Source: Alistipes sp. UBA934
GTDB taxonomy: Bacteria > Bacteroidota > Bacteroidia > Bacteroidales > Rikenellaceae
NCBI GenBank assembly: GCA_002293535.1
Contig: DBDK01000008.1
Coordinates: 374,676-438,675 of the forward strand
Reading direction: 5' to 3'
Length of the DNA: 64,000 bases
Shown: one piece after another, positions 49,950-58,734 of the stretch
Layout of the letters: each line of letters begins with the position of its first letter
Position numbering within the stretch: position 1 is the first letter of the stretch
Translations under genes and position numbers: made by a program
The notes under the pieces: model-generated
Seen by the model: the letters and a program-made list of their open reading frames with translations, nothing else
Told to the model about the DNA's origin: nothing
The model's database searches: none

Positions 49950-52217
49950 ATGTCGTTGAGGGGTTATCTATTATTGACTTTTGGTCTCGTCTTTGGCGGG
50001 ACACTGCTTGCGCAAGTGGTTCAGAATCGTGACTTCCAATCCCCCGGACAGCAATCGGGGGAAGCGCCTAAGCAGGTCGATGTCAAAGCCGAAAAATCGT
50101 ACTTCGATGGCGACCTCAACCGCCGTCTGGGCATCGACGAGAGGGCAATGATCCTCGTGGGCGAAGTGGTCTTCCACCATAACGGAGCCATAATCTCGTG
50201 CGACAGCGCGGTGCGCTACTCCGATCGCCGGATCGACTGTTTCAACAACGTGATAATCAACAAAGATTCGACCTTCGTATATGGCGACCGGGCCGAATAT
50301 AACGGCGACGAGAACCTCGCCAGAGTGTATTCGCCAATCATCAAGGTGATCGACGGAAGCGCCACACTTTACACTTATAACTTCAGTTTCAATACACTGG
50401 ATAATATCGGTACTTGGTTCGGCGGTGGGGTCTTGTATCAGGACGACGCCACAATGGAGTCCGAAAAGGGTTACTTCTACAGCGACCTGCACGAATTGGT
50501 AGCTGTACGACAGGTGCAGATGAAAAACGACAGTCACGAGGTAATTTCCGATTCGGTGCGTTACAACACCGAGACCAAGGTGGCCAGCTTTTACACCCGA
50601 ACGATTATCTGGACGCGAGAAGGCGAGATGATCCGTGCCCAGAGGGGACGTTACAACACCGCGGACAGCACTTATTTCTTCTACGACAGGGCCTATCTGC
50701 TTACCGAGTTTCGCGAAACGTGGGCCGACAGCATAGATTTCAACGCCAGAAGCGAGGATGCACTACTGCAAGGCAATGTTCAAATAGATGATAACGAGCA
50801 CGACAGTTCGGCTTTCGGCGATTGGGCGCAGTACTGGGGTGAGCGAGGAGAGACTCTGCTAACTCTCACGCCGTCGCTACTGAACTACAACGCCGATCAG
50901 GGCAATGCCGATACGATGTATATGCGCGCCGACACGATATTTATGTTTGTGCACTATCCGTCGGATGGCCGCAGGCGCGACTCTCTTGCCGCGACTTTCG
51001 ATGAACCGACGCCTAAAGTTTCGGACTCGCTGGCCGGTTTGGTTGGCTCGCGCGACAGTCTGCCTGCGTTTACTGACAGTCTGCCTGCAACCAATGACAC
51101 TCTTTCCACTTTCGACTCGTTGCCTGCTGTCGATAGCCTCTCTGTCCTACCAAAAATTGACTCAAAAGCAGAAAAAACGCGCCTGAAACAAGAGCGAAGA
51201 GCTGCAAAAATTGCCGCACGCGACGCAAAGCGGGCAGCGAGGGACGCTCGAAGAGCTGAAAAAGATGCTGCTCGCCGAGCACGAGCCGCCGCCGTTGCTG
51301 CCAAACGAGGCTGGGTGACCGAAACCATATATTCCGATTCGCTGGCCCACCGCGCAGACTCCTTGGCTATGCGCGACTCTCTGCGAATTTACGACTCTCT
51401 GCTAACTCACGGGCTGCTCGACTCTTTAGAAAAAATCACACCAGATAAGTCTGAAAGTAAGCCGGACACGACAATGAGAATATTCCGCGGCTGGTACAAT
51501 GTGAAGATCTGGCGCACGGATATGCAGGGCGTGGCCGACTCTATGGTCGGATTCTCCGCCGACTCCACGATACATATGTACATCGACCCTGTGCTATGGA
51601 ACGGTGACAGTCAAGTTGTTGCGGACTCTATAACTATGTTCACAGCTGGCGGAGAAGTCGAACGGGCCGAATTTTATGGCGACCCGATTATGGGCTCCGT
51701 GCTGGGCGAAGTCGCTGACCGTCAGTTTAATCAGGTGAAAGGCAAGTCGATGAGATCGTGGTTCCGCGACGGAAACCTCTATCGCCACGATACAGACGGC
51801 AACGCTCAAGCGCTATATTATGTATTGGAGGATAACGATCCTGAACCTGTTGCATTTATGGTGATGTCAGCAGCAAATATGAGTTTCTTCTTTGCGGCAG
51901 ACTCACTCAGATATATAACCCCGCGTCAGACGGTCGAATGGACAGTCTATCCTATAGATCAAATTCCGCCTTCGCAATCGACTCGTCTACAGGGATTTGA
52001 ATGGAAGGGAGAACGCCAGCCCGTGTTGAGCGACGTCTTCACGCGGCAGGTTCGACTAACAGAACGTGCCGAACACGAGGCGTTAGCCAGGCCGGATTTC
52101 CCGATCGCCGCACGAATTGACCGTCGGCGTGAATACCTCATAGCCAATAGAATGTGGGGCGACCGAACAGACCCTCTGCCTGCCCACGCGGTAGAATTCC
52201 GAAACCAAAGACAATGA
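49950..52217 (+). CDS. OstA-like (LptA/LptD N-domain) protein with a basic, low-complexity insert
   Basis: 755 residues. A signal peptide and an OstA/LptA-type beta-jellyroll (VGEVVFHHNGAIISCDSAV, RIDCFNNVIINKDSTFVYG, DRAEYNGDENLARVY), repeated again around 215-275, suggest a lipopolysaccharide transport role. Residues about 353-400 are a DSLPA/TDSL-rich repeat, and about 405-453 a Lys/Arg/Ala-rich stretch (RRAAKIAARDAKRAARDARR and on) that is unlike known OstA. A second beta domain (about 500-750: WYNVKIWRTDMQG) follows. No LptD beta-barrel is present. It overlaps the lactonase gene by ATGA. Confidence 0.83.
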   Translation: MSLRGYLLLTFGLVFGGTLLAQVVQNRDFQSPGQQSGEAPKQVDVKAEKSYFDGDLNRRLGIDERAMILVGEVVFHHNGAIISCDSAVRYSDRRIDCFNNVIINKDSTFVYGDRAEYNGDENLARVYSPIIKVIDGSATLYTYNFSFNTLDNIGTWFGGGVLYQDDATMESEKGYFYSDLHELVAVRQVQMKNDSHEVISDSVRYNTETKVASFYTRTIIWTREGEMIRAQRGRYNTADSTYFFYDRAYLLTEFRETWADSIDFNARSEDALLQGNVQIDDNEHDSSAFGDWAQYWGERGETLLTLTPSLLNYNADQGNADTMYMRADTIFMFVHYPSDGRRRDSLAATFDEPTPKVSDSLAGLVGSRDSLPAFTDSLPATNDTLSTFDSLPAVDSLSVLPKIDSKAEKTRLKQERRAAKIAARDAKRAARDARRAEKDAARRARAAAVAAKRGWVTETIYSDSLAHRADSLAMRDSLRIYDSLLTHGLLDSLEKITPDKSESKPDTTMRIFRGWYNVKIWRTDMQGVADSMVGFSADSTIHMYIDPVLWNGDSQVVADSITMFTAGGEVERAEFYGDPIMGSVLGEVADRQFNQVKGKSMRSWFRDGNLYRHDTDGNAQALYYVLEDNDPEPVAFMVMSAANMSFFFAADSLRYITPRQTVEWTVYPIDQIPPSQSTRLQGFEWKGERQPVLSDVFTRQVRLTERAEHEALARPDFPIAARIDRRREYLIANRMWGDRTDPLPAHAVEFRNQRQ

Positions 52218-53329
52218 AACTAAAATTTTTTACAGCAGCCTTAGCTTCAATAGCAGTTCTTGGTGTGGGTATCATTGCTGCGGAGGTGGCACCGCCACCA
52301 CAAACTCGCACGGCATTTATCGGCACATTTACCAACGATCCCGGCGCAGGCATCTATTCGTGCCTCTACAATCCCGCCACGGGCGAACTTTCTGATATTC
52401 GGCTTGAATTGGAAGCAGTGCAATCTTCGTTTCTGACCCTCTCGGCCAATAGGAAGATTCTCTACACTTTCCGCACAAACGAGGACGGACTCACCAGCTT
52501 CCTTAGCTTCCGCATCGGAAAAGATAAGCGAACCTTGATTCCTATTGACAGCATCGCAATGGGCACCAAAGATCCTTGTCATATAAAGTTACTCGACGGT
52601 GGACGAATTCTCGCTGCCGCGTGTTATGGCGACGGTAAGGTGGCTTGGTGCAACGTCGATCGACGCGGGAAATTTATCGGCGGTGTGAAATTAATCGACC
52701 ACGGTAAGGGCTCGCGTGCGCATCAGGTAAATAGCCACGGACGCTATGTTTACGTTCCTGACCTTGGGCTCGACCGTGTCGTGGTTTACCGAATAGAGAA
52801 CTCCGGGCTCGTTTATGACTCCCATATTCCGGTTCCCGCGGGCTCAGGCCCACGCCACTGTACGTTCGCTCCCGCGGGTGAGAGGATGGCTCTGGTGTGC
52901 GAAGTGAGCAGCACTGCAATGATCTTCGGCCCGGACGAAAGAGGCATTTTTTCCCGCCAGTTGCAAACGATTTCGACACTTCCTCCCGTGAATAACCCCG
53001 CCGAAAGAGATTACCGCCACGCCGCCGCTGACATTCATTATTTGCCCGACGGCAGCCTTCTGTGGGCCTCGGAGCGTGGATTTCCCTCTCTGGTTTGTTA
53101 CAACGTTGATCCGATTACGGGCCTCGTTTCGCTTGCAGGTAGCATTACTGAAGGGATCGATTGGCCACGAGGCTTCGATGTGGACGGTAAATGGTTGCTC
53201 GTATGCAATCAGGAGGGCAATAACGTTGCCACCTACCACGCAGGCGCTCCTGCTTCCGATAAAAAAACGGCGCCCGTTTCCACAGTCGCCGCCTTTAAAC
53301 CTTCCTGCGTGGTAGTGCTTACCAGATAA
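52214..53329 (+). CDS. Lactonase-family beta-propeller (6-phosphogluconolactonase-like)
   Basis: 371 residues from the ATG at 52214, with a signal peptide (MKLKFFTAALASIAVLGVGIIAA). The seven-bladed YbhE/Pgl-type propeller shows TRTAFIGTFTNDPGAGIYS at the start, SRAHQVNSHGRYVYVPDLGLD, GSGPRHCTFAP and SERGFPSLVCY. A signal sequence argues against a cytosolic pentose-phosphate role; an extracytoplasmic sugar lactone is possible. Its 3' end overlaps pepO by 11 bases. Confidence 0.87.
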   Translation: MKLKFFTAALASIAVLGVGIIAAEVAPPPQTRTAFIGTFTNDPGAGIYSCLYNPATGELSDIRLELEAVQSSFLTLSANRKILYTFRTNEDGLTSFLSFRIGKDKRTLIPIDSIAMGTKDPCHIKLLDGGRILAAACYGDGKVAWCNVDRRGKFIGGVKLIDHGKGSRAHQVNSHGRYVYVPDLGLDRVVVYRIENSGLVYDSHIPVPAGSGPRHCTFAPAGERMALVCEVSSTAMIFGPDERGIFSRQLQTISTLPPVNNPAERDYRHAAADIHYLPDGSLLWASERGFPSLVCYNVDPITGLVSLAGSITEGIDWPRGFDVDGKWLLVCNQEGNNVATYHAGAPASDKKTAPVSTVAAFKPSCVVVLTR

Positions 53330-55340
53330 TTACACGTTCTTCAGGAGCAAGATACATCGCGCCCGAAGTGATATCAAACGCGGTAAAAAACGTGTCGATA
53401 TTGCGCAAAGCGCCATCCACTCTCCATTTACCGAGTGAGTGTTCATCTATCTTGGTGAGACGTGCCTCTTCTTCGGGACGAATATTTTGTGCCCACAAGC
53501 CCGCATAAGCAAGGTAGAAACGCTGATCGGCCGTGAATCCATCAATGGGAGGAAGCACCTCGCCGCCATTCTCTGTGGCCGTTGCCGCCTTCATAGCAGT
53601 ATAAGCAACACGCAGACCTCCCTGATCGGCAATATTTTCGCCGAGAGTAAAGCGACCATTGGCTTTCAGACCCGGCTGAACTTCGATCGCATCGAACTGA
53701 GCCACAAGCACATCGGCCAGAGCATTGAATTTAGCCGCATCCTCCTCTGTCCACCAATCCGCCAGATTACCATCCTTATCGAACTGGCGACCCTGATCGT
53801 CAAAACCGTGGGTCATCTCGTGCCCGATCACCACTCCGATCGCGCCGTAATTTACCGCATCATCGGCATCGGCATTAAAGAACGGAGGTTGCAGAATCGC
53901 CGCCGGAAAGCAAATTTCGTTACTCGATGGGTTGTAATATGCGTTCACGGTCTGAGGACTCATATGCCATTTCTCCTTATCTACCGGCTTGCCAACTTCG
54001 GCCATCTGATCGTCACTGTGCCAAGCATTTGCGCGCTTGATATTTTCCCAGTAACTCAGCGCCGGATCGATCGTTAGGGTCGTATAATCCTTCCATTTGT
54101 CGGGGTAACCGATCTTAACGTGGAACGTAGCCAGCTTTTCAAGCGCTTTTTCTTTCGTGCCGTCCGACATCCATTCAAGCGCCTTAATATGCTCGCCCAG
54201 AGCCGTTTGCAGGTCGCCCACAAGTTTCAACATCCGATCCTTGCTTGCCGGCGGGAAGTACTTCGCAACGTACATTTCGCCGACGGCTTCCGAAAGCTTG
54301 CTGTTAGGCACACTCAAAGCGCGTTTCCAGCGCTGACGGGGCTGCTCTTGACCTGACATCGTGCGGCCATAGAACTCGAAACTGGCCATCTGCGTATCGT
54401 CGTCCAACACACTTGCCGCACTATTCAACACATTGAAAGCAAAATAATAACCCAACTTTTCGCGGTCGCCACCGATGATGTCGTTCGCAACTTTCATCAC
54501 TTTGGGATGCGAGACGCAAATTTCGGTTATGCCACTAATTCCCAGTACCTTGAGATATGCGTCCCAATCCACTGCGGGGTAATCCGCGCGAACCGACTCC
54601 AGAGATACCTTATTATAAGAGTTGTAAGGATTGCGCAACTCGATGTTCGAGAGCGACGCCTGAGCAATTGCTGTTTCGATCTCCATCACAGTTGCCACAG
54701 CCGACTGCGGATCTCCGTAATCGGCTGAGGAAAACAGGATTGCGATATACTTTTTGTATGCCTCACGGATAGCTTCGTTCTCCGCGTCGAGATAATAGTC
54801 GCGGTTACCCATCCCCAACCCCGATTGATAAAGATAGGCGATATTGGTATCGGAGTCCATCATATCTGCGTCTATGAACGGCTCAAAGAACGGATTGCCG
54901 ATCGAGCGATGCATAGAGGCGAGCAGTTGGCTGATCTCGGTGCGCGACGTCGCTTTATTTATGGCATCCAAATCGCCCTGTACAGGCAGCAACTTTTCAC
55001 TGTTCAGGCGCACCGAATCCATTCCGAGACGATACAGGTCGCCGATTTTTTGCTTGACGCTACCAGCCATTGCGTGCGTTTTTTCCATCTCCGCAAACAG
55101 GTCGCGGATACGAATTTCATTGTTTTCACGCAATACATCGAACGAGCCATAACGCGAAAATTCGGGTTTTAGTGGGTGGGCTTTCTGCCAGCCGCCGGTG
55201 GCATATTCGTAAAAATCCTGACTCGGCGCCACCGCTGTATCGAGATTCGCAAGGTCGATGCCCGGTACTTTTTCGTTCTTTTTTCCGCCGACACAACTTG
55301 CCATAACTGCCACTAATCCAATTAAAAGTATTCTTCTCAT
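53319..55340 (-). CDS. pepO: M13-family metallopeptidase (PepO/neprilysin-like)
   Basis: 673 residues. A probable lipoprotein signal (MRRILLIGLVAVMASC, Cys 16) is followed by the M13 N-terminal helical domain and a catalytic domain with HEMTH in GVVIGHEMTHGFDDQG, third zinc ligand Glu in ENIADQGGL, and the family block NAYYNPSSNEICFPAAILQPPFF split by its context. It ends EERVIIW, close to the CxxW C-terminus of the family. It degrades short peptides outside the inner membrane. pgk lies upstream on the same strand. Confidence 0.93.
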   Translation of the reverse strand: MRRILLIGLVAVMASCVGGKKNEKVPGIDLANLDTAVAPSQDFYEYATGGWQKAHPLKPEFSRYGSFDVLRENNEIRIRDLFAEMEKTHAMAGSVKQKIGDLYRLGMDSVRLNSEKLLPVQGDLDAINKATSRTEISQLLASMHRSIGNPFFEPFIDADMMDSDTNIAYLYQSGLGMGNRDYYLDAENEAIREAYKKYIAILFSSADYGDPQSAVATVMEIETAIAQASLSNIELRNPYNSYNKVSLESVRADYPAVDWDAYLKVLGISGITEICVSHPKVMKVANDIIGGDREKLGYYFAFNVLNSAASVLDDDTQMASFEFYGRTMSGQEQPRQRWKRALSVPNSKLSEAVGEMYVAKYFPPASKDRMLKLVGDLQTALGEHIKALEWMSDGTKEKALEKLATFHVKIGYPDKWKDYTTLTIDPALSYWENIKRANAWHSDDQMAEVGKPVDKEKWHMSPQTVNAYYNPSSNEICFPAAILQPPFFNADADDAVNYGAIGVVIGHEMTHGFDDQGRQFDKDGNLADWWTEEDAAKFNALADVLVAQFDAIEVQPGLKANGRFTLGENIADQGGLRVAYTAMKAATATENGGEVLPPIDGFTADQRFYLAYAGLWAQNIRPEEEARLTKIDEHSLGKWRVDGALRNIDTFFTAFDITSGAMYLAPEERVIIW

Positions 55341-55341
55341 C

Positions 55342-56601
55342 TCATTTTCTTATTGCGGCTACGCCGGGTAATTCTTTTCCTTCGATATATTCGAGCAGTG
55401 CGCCGCCACCGGTCGAATTGTAACTCACCTTGTCCGCAAGGCCGAATTTGTTGATCGCCGCCACGCTGTCACCACCGCCTATGAGCGAGAAAGCGCCCGC
55501 CTTGGTAGCATCCACAATCGCATCGGCAACAGCCCGCGTTCCCGCAGCAAACTTGTCGAACTCGAAAACACCGACCGGGCCGTTCCAAAGGATCGTCTTC
55601 TGGCCCTTTATCGCGTCGATGAACTTGCGCTTGCCTTGTTCGCCGATGTCCATACCTTCCCAGCCGGCGGGAATATCGAAAACATCGCACTCCTTAGTGT
55701 TCGCGTCGGGCGAGAAGCTGTCGCCGCACAGTGCGTCGGGCGAAAAGTAGAGTTCGATGCCCTTTTCTTTAGCCTTCTTGAGGATATTGAGCGCCAATTC
55801 GTGCATATCTTTTTCGTCCTTAGAGTCGCCAACATTACCACCCTGAGCCGCCGCGAAGGTGTAGGTCATACCGCCTGCAAGAATCAAGCTATCAACCTTC
55901 TCCATCAATTTTTCGATAATCACGATCTTGGTCGAAACCTTCGCACCGCCAAGAATCGCCATAAACGGACGCTGAGGATTTCCCATCACATCGTCGATCG
56001 CGCGGAGTTCATTCTCCATCACATAGCCGAACATCTTGTCGTCAGGGAAGTGATCGGCAATCAGAGCCGTAGATGCGTGAGCGCGGTGTGCGGTGCCGAA
56101 AGCATCGTTAATATAAACATCGGCATAGCTCGCCAAGCGCTTTGTAAATTCCTTTTGCGAAGCCTTGACCTCTTTTTTCGCCGCAGCTTTCTGCTCGTCG
56201 CTCGCATCTTCGGCCAGCCCGCGCGGTTTGCCCTCTTCCTCGGCATAGAAACGCAGGTTTTCGAGCATCATAACCTGACCGGGTTTCAGCGCCGCAGCCA
56301 TCTGTGCTGCCTTCTCGCCCCACGAATCACCGGCAAATTCCACCTTTGTACCAAGCAGTTTTTCTACCGTCGGAACGATATGTGAGAGCGAATATTTTTC
56401 CTCGTTATTCTTCTTTGGGCGCCCCAGATGCGACATCAGGATCACCGAACCACCGCCTGCCAACACTTTTTTGATGGTCGGGATGGCCGCACGGATACGT
56501 GTATCGTCCGTGACGTTAAAATTTTCGTCCAACGGAACGTTGAAATCAACGCGAATGATTGCGCGTTTACCCTTAAAGTCGTAAGTGTCAATGGATTTCA
56601 T
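55342..56601 (-). CDS. pgk: Phosphoglycerate kinase
   Basis: 419 residues from the ATG at 56601 (MKSIDTYDF). Substrate blocks RVDFNVPLDE, LMSHLGRPK and AHRAHAST are followed by the nucleotide domain (MAILGGAKVSTK, DIPAGWEGMDIG, GPVGVFEFD, GGGDSVAAI). It interconverts 1,3-bisphosphoglycerate and 3-phosphoglycerate with ATP formation. A TATTTTTG box at 56633-56640 lies 31 bases upstream, divergent from kbl. The gap to pepO is one base. Confidence 0.96.
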   Translation of the reverse strand: MKSIDTYDFKGKRAIIRVDFNVPLDENFNVTDDTRIRAAIPTIKKVLAGGGSVILMSHLGRPKKNNEEKYSLSHIVPTVEKLLGTKVEFAGDSWGEKAAQMAAALKPGQVMMLENLRFYAEEEGKPRGLAEDASDEQKAAAKKEVKASQKEFTKRLASYADVYINDAFGTAHRAHASTALIADHFPDDKMFGYVMENELRAIDDVMGNPQRPFMAILGGAKVSTKIVIIEKLMEKVDSLILAGGMTYTFAAAQGGNVGDSKDEKDMHELALNILKKAKEKGIELYFSPDALCGDSFSPDANTKECDVFDIPAGWEGMDIGEQGKRKFIDAIKGQKTILWNGPVGVFEFDKFAAGTRAVADAIVDATKAGAFSLIGGGDSVAAINKFGLADKVSYNSTGGGALLEYIEGKELPGVAAIRK

Positions 56602-56632
56602 ATCAAAATGTTTGAGTTTGGTTTGCAAGTTA

Positions 56633-56653
56633 CAAAAATATTAACTAACTTTG
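56633..56653. promoter_or_regulatory. Divergent promoters of pgk and kbl
   Basis: TATTTTTG leftward at 56633-56640 and TAACTTTG rightward at 56646-56653; the rightward box ends 7 bases before the kbl ATG. Confidence 0.65.
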
Positions 56654-56660
56654 TTCTATT

Positions 56661-57839
56661 ATGTACACAAAATTGCAACAACACCTGCAGGCCGAGCTTC
56701 AAAGCATTCGGGAAGCGGGTTTGTGGAAGGAAGAGCGGATTATCGAAAGTCCGCAAGCGTCTGAAATTGAGGTCAATGGTCGGCGAGTACTCAATTTTTG
56801 CGCCAATAACTACCTTGGCCTGTCCGACCATCCCGGATTGATTGAGGCTGCGCGGCGGGCGATGGATTCCAGAGGCTATGGGATGTCGTCGGTTCGCTTT
56901 ATTTGTGGCACGCAGGATATTCACAAGCAACTGGAACGCGCTGTAAGTGGATACTTTGGCACCGAGGACACGATCCTTTATGCCGCCTGTTTCGACGCCA
57001 ACGGCGGGGTTTTCGAACCACTGCTTGGCGAGCAGGATGCGATCATCTCCGATGCACTGAATCACGCCTCTATCATCGATGGAGTAAGACTCTGTAAAGC
57101 AGCGCGTTACCGCTATGCCAACGCCGATATGGCCGACCTTGAGGCACAGCTGCAAGCAGCTTCGGAAGCGCGTTTCCGGTTGATCGTCACGGACGGGGTT
57201 TTCTCGATGGATGGCAATGTTGCGCCGCTCGACCGAATAGTCTCGCTTGCAGAGCGTTACGATGCCCTTGTGATGGTGGACGAGTGCCATTCTGCAGGGG
57301 TTGTCGGGGCAACTGGAAGAGGAGTCACGGAGCTGTATGATCTTCGTGGTCAAATAGATATAATCACCGGCACACTTGGTAAGGCGTTCGGCGGTGCGAT
57401 CGGCGGTTTTACCACGGGTCGGCGTGAAATCATTGACTTGCTACGCCAGCGTTCACGACCATACTTGTTCTCTAATTCGCTGCCGCCGGCTGTGGTAGGC
57501 GCTGGCATTGAGTGCTTTAAGATGCTTGCCGAATCGGATGAACTGCACTCGCGACTTGCGTCTAACGTCGAATATTTTCGCTCGGCGATGATTGCCGCCG
57601 GATTCGATATAAAACCTACACAATCAGCTATTTGCGCCATAATGCTATACGACGCACCTCTATCACAGCGTTTCGCCGCGCGATTGCTGGACGAAGGGAT
57701 CTACGTCACCGGATTTTACTACCCCGTCGTGCCAGCCGGCCAAGCAAGGATTCGCGTGCAAGTGTCTGCCGGCCACACGGTTGAACAACTCGATCGCTGC
57801 ATAACTGCATTCGTAAAAGTAAAAAAAGAACTACTATGA
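56661..57839 (+). CDS. kbl: Glycine C-acetyltransferase (2-amino-3-ketobutyrate CoA ligase)
   Basis: 392 residues, an alpha-oxoamine synthase PLP enzyme: NNYLGLSDHPGLIEAAR, SSVRFICGTQDIHKQLE, MVDECHSAG and the Schiff-base Lys in GTLGKAFGGAIGG. It splits 2-amino-3-ketobutyrate to glycine and acetyl-CoA in threonine degradation; no threonine dehydrogenase is adjacent, so a related oxoamine synthase role is not excluded. It overlaps the Lrp-family gene by ATGA. Confidence 0.93.
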   Translation: MYTKLQQHLQAELQSIREAGLWKEERIIESPQASEIEVNGRRVLNFCANNYLGLSDHPGLIEAARRAMDSRGYGMSSVRFICGTQDIHKQLERAVSGYFGTEDTILYAACFDANGGVFEPLLGEQDAIISDALNHASIIDGVRLCKAARYRYANADMADLEAQLQAASEARFRLIVTDGVFSMDGNVAPLDRIVSLAERYDALVMVDECHSAGVVGATGRGVTELYDLRGQIDIITGTLGKAFGGAIGGFTTGRREIIDLLRQRSRPYLFSNSLPPAVVGAGIECFKMLAESDELHSRLASNVEYFRSAMIAAGFDIKPTQSAICAIMLYDAPLSQRFAARLLDEGIYVTGFYYPVVPAGQARIRVQVSAGHTVEQLDRCITAFVKVKKELL

Positions 57840-58300
57840 TCAAACTCGAAATGGACAACACAGACCAAACCATTTTGCGGCTGTTGATGAAAAATGCACG
57901 TATGCCGTATCTCGAAATCGCACGCGAATGCGGTATTTCCGGTGCAGCGATCCATCAGAGAGTCAAGAAGTTATCCGATGTCGGTGTGATCCAGGGTACG
58001 CGCCTAATTGTCGATCCCAAGGCGTTGGGATTCGACGTATGTGCATTAATCGGCATCCAACTCCGCGAAGTAGCGCTACACGGCACCGCTGTAGAGGCGC
58101 TTAGAGGGGTTCCGGAGGTGGTCGAATGTGTGTTTTTGACGGGCCGATGGAACCTGCTAATAAAGGTGTATTGTCGTGATAATGAACATCTTATGCACAC
58201 TATTTTCGAGCGCATACTTCCAGTCCAGGGCATCACGACCACCGAAACTTTCATTTCTCTTAGCGAGGCTTTTTCAAGACAGGTTTCGGTTGCATTATGA
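57836..58300 (+). CDS. Lrp/AsnC-family transcriptional regulator
   Basis: 154 residues: an N-terminal helix-turn-helix (LLMKNARMPYLEIARECGIS, then AIHQRVKKL) and a C-terminal RAM/AsnC ligand domain (FDVCALIGIQLREV; VVECVFLTGRWNLLIKVYC). It overlaps kbl and queD by four bases each, and a likely target is the kbl operon or amino-acid genes, as inferred from position only. Confidence 0.92.
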   Translation: MIKLEMDNTDQTILRLLMKNARMPYLEIARECGISGAAIHQRVKKLSDVGVIQGTRLIVDPKALGFDVCALIGIQLREVALHGTAVEALRGVPEVVECVFLTGRWNLLIKVYCRDNEHLMHTIFERILPVQGITTTETFISLSEAFSRQVSVAL

Positions 58301-58734
58301 CACTGATTACCAAAGAGTTCTCTTTTGAGATGGCACACGCTCTGGAGGGTCACGACGGGGCTTGTCGGCGCATACACGGCCATTCGTATCGCCTGTGGAT
58401 CGGGGTCAATGGCGAGCCGTGTGGCGACGATGAGTCGCCCAAACAGGGTATGGTGATGGATTTCAATGAATTGAAACGCATTGTCAATGAGGAGATTATA
58501 TCGCGTTTCGACCACGCTTTTGTCATCCGCCGTACCACCGAAAACTCCGCATTGATCGAGGCACTTTCCACTCATTTCGAAGGAGTGCAAGTGGTTGATT
58601 GGCAGCCCACAAGCGAAAATCTTGTGGCCCATTTTGCCACCCTTTTGGGCCCTCGCTTGCCTTCCGGTGTCCGTCTCCATTCTTTACGCCTCTCAGAAAC
58701 CGCCACGTCATATGCAGAGGCTATTTTTACTTGA
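58297..58734 (+). CDS. queD: 6-carboxy-5,6,7,8-tetrahydropterin synthase (QueD / PTPS family)
   Basis: 145 residues. Zinc His residues lie in FEMAHAL and HGHSYRL, the catalytic Cys in GACRRIHGH, and a conserved Glu in PTSENLV. In the queuosine/7-deazaguanine pathway it forms carboxytetrahydropterin from dihydroneopterin triphosphate; no queC or queE is adjacent. Its last 23 bases overlap polA. Confidence 0.9.
   Translation: MTLITKEFSFEMAHALEGHDGACRRIHGHSYRLWIGVNGEPCGDDESPKQGMVMDFNELKRIVNEEIISRFDHAFVIRRTTENSALIEALSTHFEGVQVVDWQPTSENLVAHFATLLGPRLPSGVRLHSLRLSETATSYAEAIFT

Noticed and set aside
58595..58711. N-terminal extension of polA
   Set aside because: It lies inside queD; family PolA begins at the FLLDAYALIFRAYYAF block right after the ATG at 58712.
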